The position numbers and the translations under genes were made by a program. The notes below the pieces were generated by a model. The model was not told the origin of the DNA. It saw nothing but the letters and a program-made list of their open reading frames with translations, and searched no databases. A DNA stretch of 48,662 bases from Phycisphaerales bacterium. Lineage in GTDB: Bacteria; Planctomycetota; Phycisphaerae; WQYP01. Shown here one piece after another: positions 42,021 to 48,662 of this stretch (position 1 is its first letter; every line of letters begins with the position of its first letter). The stretch is taken from contig JABEVB010000173.1 of the NCBI GenBank assembly GCA_013044165.1, positions 1 through 48,662 of the forward strand. Reading direction: 5' to 3'.

Positions 42021-43454
42021 ATGCGCGTTAAAATCAAGACCTGCCGAAGCTCACCTCTGTCGTCCACCGGGATGGCCTCCACGCCACGATCACGCCTGTC
42101 GCCCGCAATCGGCTTGGCCGCATTGGTGCTCTCTACCTTAGGGGCATGCAGCCATGGCCATCAGCCGCAGGCATCCCAAGCTGCCGTGCAGAGGCTGGCG
42201 CCCGACCCTCTTTTGTCCGCGGCCAATATCAGCCGCGCCTGTCAGCGTGTGCGGCAGAACCTGGGGGCGAAAAATTGGGCCTTGCTGCTGGCGCACCTGC
42301 GAACCGTCAATAAAAATATCGCCACCCACTCCGTTGCCTATAACGCCAAGTATAAGCTGTGGCTCTTCACCGGTTATGACTATGGCACCTACTACGACTG
42401 GGACGATTATTTTGAAAATATATATCTCGCCTACAACGGCATCAGCCGCTTTGCGGTCAATAATCCGACATTATTTCTGAAGCTCGAACATCCAGACGGC
42501 TTTATCCCGCGATATTTGAGTCCCAACGGCTACCAAAAAGACGCCCAGTTTAAACCATTTCTCGCGCAAATCGCCTGGCTCGGCTTTATGCAGCGCCACG
42601 ATATTGGCTGGCTCAAAGCCCACTTTGCCAGGCTCGCGCTCTATCTCAAAAAATGGCGTAGCTACGATACGGACCACAACGGACTGGCCTACTGGCCGCA
42701 AGGCTGCGATCAGGCGGGCATGGACAATCAATGGTCGCGCACCGTCGGCCGCAGCGAAGGTGTGGACCTCAACTGCTATCTCGTGCGCGAGTACCGCGCC
42801 ATGGCTCGCATCGCCGCCGTGCTTGGCAAGCCGGCTGTCGAAAAAGAGTATCTCATGCGTGCTGCGCACCTTGCCCATCTCATCAATACCATCCTCTGGG
42901 ACGCCAAGCGCGGTTTTTACTTTGATCGCAATGAGGTCACCGGCAAGCTTACGCAGGTGCTGTCGGTATCGGGCTTTACGCCCCTGTGGGCGGGCGTTGC
43001 CTCACGCCGGCAGGCCAGCGATCTGGTGAGGCGGCATCTGATCAACCCCGCGCAATTTTGGCTCAAATACCCCATTGCGTCCTACGCTCAAACCGAGCCT
43101 GACTTTTACGAAGGCTCGCGGCATGGAGAATGCAACTGGCGCGGCAGCGCCTGGATTCCCACAAACTACATGATTTTCCATGGCCTGATGCGCTACGGCT
43201 ACTTTAATGCGGCGCGACAGCTCGCCTACCGCACATGCCAGATGGCTCTAAAAAATGCGCAAACCCGCGAGTATTACAATTCGCAGACCGGAGCGGGACT
43301 TGGCCGTGATCCATTCTGGGGCTGGTCGGCACTTGCTTATGTCATGCCGTTTGAATATCAACTGCAGTACAACCCGACGAGTCTGCAATCCGGCGACGTA
43401 CCCAACCTTATTGTCGCCATTGGCGTGACCGCCCCTCATATTCCGGGCAATTGA
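42021..43454 (+). CDS. Lipoprotein glycoside hydrolase, MGH1/GH63-like alpha/alpha barrel
   Basis: A 477-residue lipoprotein enzyme. ATG 42021 has AAGGA 9 bases upstream. The signal peptide ends in a lipobox-like STLGACSHG (Cys near residue 43), so the start has a long basic N-region. The catalytic part follows the six-hairpin (alpha/alpha)6 order of GH63 and mannosylglycerate-hydrolase-like (MGH1) enzymes: LWLFTGYDYGTYYDWDDYFE, DGFIPRYLSPNG, AYWPQGCDQAGMDNQWSRT, LTQVLSVSGFTPLWAGVAS, YEGSRHGECNWRGSAWIPTN and DPFWGWSALAYVMP. The usual acid in YDWDDYFE and the base near the GSAWIPTN segment are present. The substrate is likely an alpha-glucoside or mannoside. It is flanked on both sides by terminase 3' sequences. 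Confidence 0.85.
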   Translation: MRVKIKTCRSSPLSSTGMASTPRSRLSPAIGLAALVLSTLGACSHGHQPQASQAAVQRLAPDPLLSAANISRACQRVRQNLGAKNWALLLAHLRTVNKNIATHSVAYNAKYKLWLFTGYDYGTYYDWDDYFENIYLAYNGISRFAVNNPTLFLKLEHPDGFIPRYLSPNGYQKDAQFKPFLAQIAWLGFMQRHDIGWLKAHFARLALYLKKWRSYDTDHNGLAYWPQGCDQAGMDNQWSRTVGRSEGVDLNCYLVREYRAMARIAAVLGKPAVEKEYLMRAAHLAHLINTILWDAKRGFYFDRNEVTGKLTQVLSVSGFTPLWAGVASRRQASDLVRRHLINPAQFWLKYPIASYAQTEPDFYEGSRHGECNWRGSAWIPTNYMIFHGLMRYGYFNAARQLAYRTCQMALKNAQTREYYNSQTGAGLGRDPFWGWSALAYVMPFEYQLQYNPTSLQSGDVPNLIVAIGVTAPHIPGN

Positions 43455-43689
43455 AGGGTGCCGACGCCGCCGCCATCGGCACGGCGCTCTGATGTGCCGC
43501 CGCGGGTAGCGGCGGCTGGCACCACCATCGTTGCGCTGGAAACCTTCGGCCGTGCGTGCCAAGCGGCGCGATTTGATGGCCTCTCAGCGCAGAATCATTT
43601 ACAGAGTTTCCGCTCTATCATCGAGGGTGGTGCGGTTGGCCGGGTTCTGTGCCATGGCATGTTCAGGTGCGTTGCGGGGATCCGGGCAC

Positions 43690-43885
43690 AGCGATCGCGC
43701 CGCTACTCACCCCATATTGCTTCAGACGGGAGAACGATGCGGCGATCGGCTGGAGGCGGCGAGGCGGTAGCGGCCGGGGAGGTGATTTCCGCGGTCGCTG
43801 GTGGTGTGCCCCAACCGGTGCGGTCGGCGTGCTGATCAAGGCCGGTGACAAGGTATCGCAGAGCGTCGAGCGCGTGATCGTCCTT
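43690..43885. repeat. Direct repeat of the terminase 3' end, right copy
   Basis: It corresponds to 41388-41580, in the same orientation, with one extra codon. It forms the last 60 codons and the first bases after the stop of the intact large terminase gene. The two copies are about 2.3 kb apart and bracket the fucosidase-type fragment and the GH63-like gene. Confidence 0.8.
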
Positions 43886-45079
43886 CGACACGGGCGCTTC
43901 TTCGGGCCGGCCGGCGCCATGGTAGTGATAGTTGGCGGCTTCTTTAATAAGCTCGTGGCATGAGTTGTATACTTTGAGGCGATCAGCCATGATGCGCTCG
44001 GTTACTTGCCTTATGCCGCCCAATACGCCTTCGGGCGTTCGTTTGATGCAGGTAAAACCGCGACTGATGAACTCTTTGATGAGTTCGGGCCGCGATTGAT
44101 CGCAGAAGAACAGTTCGACGCTCCAGCGGTCGGTGAGGTCCCGCATGACTTGATAAATTTGATGAGCGAGCGCTTCTTTCTGGTAAAACTCATCCACAAT
44201 GTACAGCCGATCGTCGGCGGCGAGCACCCCGACCAGAATGGCCATCGAATCGGTCCAGCCCCAGTCTATGCCGCCGCAGATGCGCACCGGCCGGGCCGGC
44301 GGCATCTGATGGGGCGGCACCGGTATAATATGGTCGGCAAAAGTCGGATAGACGGCTCCCTCGGCGGCGGCCCATATGCCATCGAGCAGGCGCTTGCGGC
44401 GTACGCCCGTAAGCCGCCCCAGCGTGGCGCGATAGGCCACGCCGGCGGGCGTCCAGCATTGGCGGGCGGCATCAAAAAAGAAGGGATTGTCCTGATGCAC
44501 CGACTCCAGCGGCGTCATGGAGCCGGCGGCGAGGCGCTGATGCAGCCAATGCGTTGGCGCGCCGGGGTTGCAGTCGGCAATGGCCTGCTGGTATGGCATG
44601 ACACCGTTGCGCAGGCGGGTGAGAATTTTTTCCCAGTCTTCAAGGTCTATTTCGGTGGCTTCAAACACGGCTGCAAGGTCAAACTCGGTGGACATGATGC
44701 GATCGGGATTATCCAGCCCGGCAATAACGAGTTCCGACCGGTTGGCCAAACGATAGGACGCCCGGCGCGCCCGCCCGGCCCCGCGCATGGCGGCATAGCC
44801 AACCGGCAGCACTTTTTCTTCTAAGGTGACGAGCACCGATTGGCTCATGCTGGCGCGGGTTTTGCGTGCGAGCAAGGCCCGCATGGCCGGGTATTTTTGC
44901 GCGCAGATAAAAATCTTTTCAAGCACGGCTCGCGTTTTGCCCGTACCCGCCGGCCCCACCATCATGAGTTCGCGGTCTTTGCAGTACATAAGCCGGCGGG
45001 CCGCACCAAAAGGTTCGTAGGCGCGCTGAGTTTCGGCGATGTCGGCGGGTTTGCGCCGCATGCGGGGCACACGCTTCAC
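43703..45079 (-). CDS. Phage-type terminase large subunit
   Basis: A 458-residue DNA-packaging motor. Walker A is GPAGTGKT (residues 42-49), a Walker B-like VFEATEIDLEDWEKI follows, and the coupling segment is DCNPGAPTHWLHQRL. The RNase-H-like nuclease carries CGGIDWGWTDSMAILVGV with the first catalytic Asp, FFCDQSRPELIKEF with the second and DDHALDALRYLV with the third, so ATPase and nuclease both look intact. Length is normal. Its start overlaps the small terminase-like gene by four bases. In phages a portal gene follows; here the next sequence is a short gap and an oppositely oriented glycosidase gene. It may belong to a defective prophage, a gene-transfer-agent-like unit or a phage satellite. 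Confidence 0.92.
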   Translation of the reverse strand: MKRVPRMRRKPADIAETQRAYEPFGAARRLMYCKDRELMMVGPAGTGKTRAVLEKIFICAQKYPAMRALLARKTRASMSQSVLVTLEEKVLPVGYAAMRGAGRARRASYRLANRSELVIAGLDNPDRIMSTEFDLAAVFEATEIDLEDWEKILTRLRNGVMPYQQAIADCNPGAPTHWLHQRLAAGSMTPLESVHQDNPFFFDAARQCWTPAGVAYRATLGRLTGVRRKRLLDGIWAAAEGAVYPTFADHIIPVPPHQMPPARPVRICGGIDWGWTDSMAILVGVLAADDRLYIVDEFYQKEALAHQIYQVMRDLTDRWSVELFFCDQSRPELIKEFISRGFTCIKRTPEGVLGGIRQVTERIMADRLKVYNSCHELIKEAANYHYHGAGRPEEAPVSKDDHALDALRYLVTGLDQHADRTGWGTPPATAEITSPAATASPPPADRRIVLPSEAIWGE

Positions 45080-45426
45080 ACCTGCTCCAGGTTAATGTTG
45101 ATATACGCCTTGGGCGGCCTTTGATCCGCGGAGGTTTTTGCCGCCGCATTTTGTTTGAGATAATGCCGCCCAAGCCAAAGCAGCATGCGTTCGCTTGGCT
45201 CTTTGCCGCAGGCGCGATCCACCTGATGTGCCCGCAGGCGCAGCTTCAGGGCGGTGCGCCCACGGGCAATTGCCGGGCCGCAGCGGCGTTTGAGCGCGGC
45301 AGGCGAAAGGCCCACATGGCAGGCAATTTCGCGATTGGCTGCACCAATGCGGGCAAGCCGCTCGACCTCGGCGGCGAGTTCTTCGCCGGCCAGGGCGCAT
45401 TTGAGTTTTTGCACTTTGGGAGCCAT
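45076..45426 (-). CDS. Small terminase-like helix-turn-helix protein
   Basis: A 116-residue protein directly upstream of the large terminase, with a four-base overlap. Residues about 15-60 (LAAEVERLARIGAANREIAC, HVGLSPAALKRRCGPAIARG) form a helix-turn-helix, followed by a helical part with LWLGRHYLKQNAAAKTSADQ. The arrangement of an HTH, a basic helical segment and a WL-x-K motif resembles small terminase or terminase-associated proteins that recognise the packaging site. I recognise the type but not a named family. It begins 36 bases after the ABC-GNAT gene stop. Confidence 0.75.
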   Translation of the reverse strand: MAPKVQKLKCALAGEELAAEVERLARIGAANREIACHVGLSPAALKRRCGPAIARGRTALKLRLRAHQVDRACGKEPSERMLLWLGRHYLKQNAAAKTSADQRPPKAYININLEQV

Positions 45427-45462
45427 GGGGGTTTACACCTTTATTTCACAACAGCTGCTGCG

Positions 45463-46659
45463 CTATTCACCCATACAACGGGCCTTGTGAGGTTGTGCCG
45501 TTGGCCCGGCAAGCCGGGGCTGAATAAGTTTATGCCGCCGATACACCAGCGAGCACACCATGCGCGTGTGGCCGGCCGGCGCGGTGCGGCCGGCGATTCG
45601 CTGCCCGCGGCTGTACCGGGCGCTATCAAGCCGCCAGCATGGGCTGGCCAGGCAACTGCGAATCATCGCAGGGTGGCTTGTTACCAGGCTCAGGCGACGG
45701 CAATCGGGCAACGCGCTCTCGAACTGTGCAACCGCATCTCTGAACTTTCCGCCAATGCCTATACCCTGATAATCCGGCAAAACCACCACCCGGCCAAAAC
45801 GCCGATAACCTTTGTATCCATGCACCGGCGATATGGCGGCAAACGCCACCGCTCGCCCCGCCAGCACGCCCGCATAGCACCGCATGACCGCGGGCAAATG
45901 ATGGCTTAAATAGTGATAGCGCCTGAACATGGCCCAAAGCGCCGGTTCGCAGCGGCGAAGTTCAAGCTCCAGGACGGGTCGCCGAAGTACCCTCCGCGTA
46001 AGTCGGCTGTCGCTCATGTCGAGCACCCAGTCGGGACAAAGCCAATCCACAATGTCGTAGTGGCAGGCCACAGCCACAAAACGCCGGGCGCCAACCAGCC
46101 CGCCCCGTATAGCTTTGGCCACAGCAGCCGAGCACACCCTGGCCACGGTGCGATCTACCACGCTGGTAAACTCATCCATCACGGCAACGCCGCAGGGCGC
46201 CGCTGGCACGTCGGCGGCCGGCTGCTCATGCAGCAGCAGCCGGGCCAGATCGCAGCGAAACTTTTCGCCATTGGAAAGCATGTGGTAAGGCCGCAGCCAT
46301 GCCGGCGGGCTGGAGAAGCCTACGGCGGTAAGCATGCGCGTTATTTCGCGGATGGAGTGTTCGCCAAACCCATCCACAATGGCCGCGTCGCGGCTCCACG
46401 GGCGGCTGGAATACTCCAGCGCTGCGGCTCCAAATGCCTCACAGGCCACGGTGGTTTTGCCGCTGCCGCTTGGCCCGACGATCAGGCCGATTTGCCACGC
46501 GGGCTTGCCTGCGTCATCACATTCATCGGCGGCAGGAATGTCAACGCTGAAGCGTTCAGAGCGGCCCGCATCAACGGGCAGGTCAAACATGCCGGCCACC
46601 TGCTCAACCCTGAAACTGCGGGCAATGGCCGCCTCCACTACAACGTCAACACGCGGCAT
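45463..46659 (-). CDS. ABC-type ATPase fused to a GNAT acetyltransferase domain
   Basis: A 398-residue fusion resembling the COG2401 group. ATG 46659 was chosen because GGAGGGG lies 5 bases upstream; a longer frame to 46719 lacks a site. The ATPase half (about 1-225) has Walker A GPSGSGKT (62-69), Walker B VAVMDEFTSVVD and an H-loop-like HYDIVDWL. The signature (LSNGEKFRCDLARLL) is the ABC LSxGE form. The C-terminal half (about 235-370) has FRRYHYLSHHLPAVMRCYAG, AISPVHGYKGYRRFGRVVVL and PDYQGIGIGGKF, in which QGIGIG is the acetyl-CoA loop of GNAT enzymes. There is no membrane domain. Homologues occur next to phage packaging genes, so it may modify a phage or host protein or DNA. Confidence 0.85.
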   Translation of the reverse strand: MPRVDVVVEAAIARSFRVEQVAGMFDLPVDAGRSERFSVDIPAADECDDAGKPAWQIGLIVGPSGSGKTTVACEAFGAAALEYSSRPWSRDAAIVDGFGEHSIREITRMLTAVGFSSPPAWLRPYHMLSNGEKFRCDLARLLLHEQPAADVPAAPCGVAVMDEFTSVVDRTVARVCSAAVAKAIRGGLVGARRFVAVACHYDIVDWLCPDWVLDMSDSRLTRRVLRRPVLELELRRCEPALWAMFRRYHYLSHHLPAVMRCYAGVLAGRAVAFAAISPVHGYKGYRRFGRVVVLPDYQGIGIGGKFRDAVAQFESALPDCRRLSLVTSHPAMIRSCLASPCWRLDSARYSRGQRIAGRTAPAGHTRMVCSLVYRRHKLIQPRLAGPTAQPHKARCMGE

Positions 46660-47228
46660 ACGCGCCCCTCCGCCTGCAAACGGGCAAAGAGCTGCCGCTG
46701 GTCGGCTTCGTCTTTGCATTCGACGGCAATTTCGTACACGTTGTTTAAATGGGCATCGGCCTGGGAATCGGCGGATGACAAGTCGCCATCGGCAGCGTCG
46801 GCGGCGCTGAGCCTTGCGAGCAACGCATCAAGCTCACCATCGGCAAAGCCCGCGGCCTGCTGCAGCGGCCCATCGAGCGAGCGCACCTGCGCAGCGAGTG
46901 CGTCGGCATCCCAACCGGCAAGCTCGGCGGTGCGGTTGTCGGCAATGGCGTAGGCGACGGCATCGGCGCCGGTCAGCGCGCTGCGAATGGCCTGTATGTG
47001 GGTCCAGCCGAGTTGCCGGGCGGCTTCGAGCGTGCCGTTGCCGGCGCGCACCACATGGGCGGCGTCAATGACAATGGGCTTTTGCTGACCAAAGCGTTGG
47101 AGGCTGGCCTTGATGGCCTGAATGTTGCGCGGCGAATGTCGCCGCACATTGGCCGGGTCCTGCGAGAGCAGGGCGATCGCAACGGTTTCGATAGGTGACA
47201 AGGTATCCATGCACGCGCTTGTAGCCAT
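46638..47228 (-). CDS. ParB/Srx-domain protein of a phage-like module
   Basis: A 196-residue protein starting at ATG 47228; a second ATG at 47210 (MDTLSPIETV) is equally plausible, and neither has a strong ribosome site. Residues about 15-95 form the ParB N-terminal domain: DPANVRRHSPRNIQAIKASL, RFGQQKPIVIDA, VVRAGNGTLEAARQLGW and AYAIADNRTAELAGWD, with the GNGTLEAA loop. A helical middle part is followed by VYEIAVECKDEADQRQLFAR and LQAEGRVCRVLTL, a tail found at the end of phage-associated ParB-like proteins. It is first in the cassette and overlaps the ABC-GNAT gene by 22 bases. It may regulate or mark DNA for packaging, which is inference. Confidence 0.82.
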   Translation of the reverse strand: MATSACMDTLSPIETVAIALLSQDPANVRRHSPRNIQAIKASLQRFGQQKPIVIDAAHVVRAGNGTLEAARQLGWTHIQAIRSALTGADAVAYAIADNRTAELAGWDADALAAQVRSLDGPLQQAAGFADGELDALLARLSAADAADGDLSSADSQADAHLNNVYEIAVECKDEADQRQLFARLQAEGRVCRVLTL

Positions 47229-47322
47229 GCTTGCGGCGGCAAGCCGCGGCCATTGGCAACGGAGTTGAACTACGGCGCTCGCTTGTGCGGTAGGTCATGG
47301 AGAACGATGCCGGTTTTCTGGC

Positions 47323-47370
47323 AATAAAAAAGGCATTCCAGAGGGCCGTCGTGGCGCCTGCTGGAATGCC
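47323..47370 (-). terminator. Rho-independent terminator of the HU gene
   Basis: The arms 47332-47341 and 47361-47370 are complementary over ten bases (GGCATTCCAG). On the minus strand the stem is followed by TTTTTTATTG. It lies 63 bases past the HU stop codon and 95 bases before the ParB start, so the HU gene and the packaging cassette are separate transcripts. Confidence 0.85.
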
Positions 47371-47433
47371 GAAATTTCTGAGAAACCTCGCCGCCAGGCT
47401 CAAGCGTATTGCCTGAAACGGGCCGGGCGAAGG

Positions 47434-47739
47434 TTACTTGCTGCCGAGGATCGCATCCTTGGCGGCCTTGGCCACGCGGAACTTCACGACCCGCTTGGCC
47501 GGAATTTCGATGGCTTCGCCGGTGGCCGGGTTGCGGCCCATGCGCTTCTTGCGGTTCACGAGCACGAGCTTGCCGAGGCCGGGCACGGTGAACTTGTTCT
47601 TGGCTTCCTTGTAGGCAAGAGCAGCGAGTGCGTCGAGCGCGGCGACGGCGTGCTTCTTGCTCATCTCGGAACCGGTTTCTTTGCTGACGAGCTCGGCGAG
47701 CTTGGCAGCGGTCTGGGATTTGGTGAGGGACTTGGCCAT
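47434..47739 (-). CDS. HU-family histone-like DNA-binding protein
   Basis: A 101-residue nucleoid protein that bends DNA as a dimer. The start has a strong AAGGAG at 5-10 bases. The body LTKSQTAAKLAELVSKETGS, FTVPGLGKLVLVNRKKRMGR and NPATGEAIEIPAKRVVKFRV is the HU/IHF fold, with the signature GRNPATGE at the arm tip. Helices 1-2 have MSKKHAVAALDALAALA. It is normal length with a slightly basic end. It has its own terminator and a palindromic element upstream. It sits beside the packaging cassette but is separated from it by that terminator, so it is probably a host gene. Confidence 0.95.
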   Translation of the reverse strand: MAKSLTKSQTAAKLAELVSKETGSEMSKKHAVAALDALAALAYKEAKNKFTVPGLGKLVLVNRKKRMGRNPATGEAIEIPAKRVVKFRVAKAAKDAILGSK

Positions 47740-47828
47740 GAATGTCTCCTTTTAACATGGCGGACAGATTGCGAAGATTCGCCCGACGCTCCATGCCCGG
47801 GTTTTAGATACGACTCCCCGCAGTCAAC

Positions 47829-47845
47829 GCCTTATAAAATAAGGC
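47829..47845 (-). promoter_or_regulatory. Palindrome upstream of the HU gene
   Basis: GCCTTAT-AAA-ATAAGGC is a perfect 7-bp inverted repeat about 90 bases before the HU start. The AT-rich centre makes it a plausible promoter or operator element. No exact -35/-10 pair was identified. Assignment is tentative. Confidence 0.35.
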
Positions 47846-48123
47846 ATTTTGCGGCGCTTGCAACTCAAAAATGCTGAAAATCACGGATTTACGGCCGCTG
47901 CAGGCCGCGCCCGCCAAACAGATGCCGTGGCAAACGCGCTGTGCCCGGCCGCCGGGCGAGGCAAACTTCGGTCGGTTCGCAGCTATTTTAATCAATAACC
48001 ATGCGGTATTGCTGTATGTTAACTCAATTCACTGCGGGGCAGACAGAGGTGCGATCAGGGCCGGCGTCAAACTGCAGCCCGCCTGTGCATTGGCATACAC
48101 GCCGACAAAACCCTCAACCCCAA
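47846..48123 (+). other. Intergenic region upstream of the HU gene
   Basis: These 278 bases, with the 89 bases before them, separate the HU gene from the hairpin cluster. Open frames exist on both strands but lack ribosome sites and recognisable sequence. No RNA gene was recognised. Confidence 0.35.
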
Positions 48124-48260
48124 GGCATCCTGCGAAAGATGCCCCGCGCGCCCATAGGCCTCTCCGTGCGAGGCTTAATTTGTAAATAGGCCTCTTGCCA
48201 TGATGCTTGAATTATCACCAGGCATCTTGGGGTGAGGCTTATTTATCAATTAAGCCTCAC
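48124..48260. repeat. Cluster of three hairpins with related arms
   Basis: Three inverted repeats follow one another: GGCATC/GATGCC (48124-48129 with 48138-48143), GAGGCTTA/TAGGCCTC (48170-48177 with 48187-48194) and GTGAGGCTTA/TAAGCCTCAC (48232-48241 with 48251-48260). The second and third share the arm GAGGCTTA and both have nine-base AT-rich loops. Confidence 0.6.
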
Positions 48261-48562
48261 AGCCAGAAAATAGGATGGTTAAATGAGCGAGTCCGATCGG
48301 CACGGTACACAGCGGTGCCCAGGTGTCCACGAAATGATTCTCTGCATTGCACACCTGCAGCATCTTGTTTTTTGAAAATATTGCCGTCTTGCCATAAGCC
48401 GCTTACCCACACAATCGGACTCACCTCTGGCCTTTGGGGGAGATTCTGAGCTGCCTTTACCCACTTTCCTACTTGCCCACTTGCCTTTATTGGGGCCAAA
48501 TGCTCGGTAGGATGAATGGAGTATTGCCTAAGAGCCTGTTTGAAAAGGCTGGTGCGGTCGGA

Positions 48563-48662
48563 TTGCGGCCCAGGGTGGCCGGATGCAAGGCCGTAGCTCC
48601 GAGGCATATTCGAAAATATGGCGAGGAGCGAGAACGCAGCAGACGGCCGCCCTGGGCCGCAA
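48563..48662. repeat. Long structured inverted repeat ending at the window edge
   Basis: TTGCGGCCCAGGGTGGCCG at 48563-48581 pairs with 48644-48662 with one mismatch in 19. Inside it, GCTCC (48596-48600) pairs with GGAGC (48625-48629), and CATATT-CGAA-AATATG (48605-48620) makes a tetraloop hairpin, with a purine-rich internal loop between. The outer arm ends at the last base of the window. It could be a mobile palindromic element or a structured RNA. Confidence 0.65.

Noticed and set aside
48257-48607. Minus-strand 116-codon frame near the window end
   Set aside because: It runs through the structured inverted repeat, lacks a ribosome site and shows no protein-like pattern; it is better explained as repeat sequence.
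1-48662. CRISPR array or restriction-modification genes
   Set aside because: No regularly spaced repeat-spacer pattern, Cas motif, restriction enzyme or DNA methyltransferase motif was seen; the one methyltransferase is of the small-molecule type.

Overview
The window looks like chromosomal DNA from a GC-rich, polysaccharide-degrading environmental bacterium, most likely a planctomycete of the Phycisphaerae type. This is inferred from the gene content: several very large secreted glycoside hydrolases, a XylR-type regulator, many secreted proteins of unknown function and few compact operons. No rRNA, tRNA or CRISPR array was recognised. I could not run searches, so all names rest on motifs and remembered family features.

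Region 1 (1-11.2 kb) is a carbohydrate-use locus. It holds the 3' tip of an unknown gene, two secreted family 2 glycoside hydrolases (the first broken by a -1 frameshift at a slippery T-run), a XylR-type regulator, and on the opposite strand a GH51 arabinofuranosidase. Upstream of the GH51 gene are two TTTTGCGCAA boxes spaced 22 bp apart, good candidate sites for the XylR-type regulator. The expected joint role is breakdown of an arabinose- or galactose-containing plant polysaccharide.

Region 2 (11.2-19.2 kb) has a small lipoprotein gene and then a tightly packed minus-strand operon of four secreted proteins: a propeller sensor-like protein, an alpha/beta hydrolase with a GHSMGG elbow, and two diverged tandem paralogues. 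A conserved ~60-70 bp direct repeat lies at both ends of this operon.

Region 3 (19.5-29.2 kb) is mostly housekeeping: a methyltransferase, an unknown protein, ruvA-ruvB, a small secreted protein with a perfect-consensus promoter, structured leader and strong terminator, ppx-mutL, a YdeI-like protein and a carboxymuconolactone decarboxylase-like protein.

Region 4 (29.8-41.1 kb) has an alpha/beta hydrolase, a lyase-like secreted gene interrupted by an in-frame TAG, a SNF2 helicase with its SWIM zinc-finger partner, an SRPBCC-MarR pair with an 18-bp palindromic operator, and a 1039-residue lipoprotein with a perfect 16-bp palindrome inside its coding sequence.

Region 5 (41.4-47.2 kb) is a phage-derived packaging cassette on the minus strand: ParB-like protein, ABC-ATPase/GNAT fusion, small terminase-like protein and large terminase, with no portal or capsid genes. 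The terminase 3' end occurs twice, and the two copies bracket a fragment of a carbohydrate-enzyme C-terminal domain and a complete glycosidase gene. The window ends with an HU gene and a hairpin-rich intergenic stretch whose last long inverted repeat finishes exactly at the final base.
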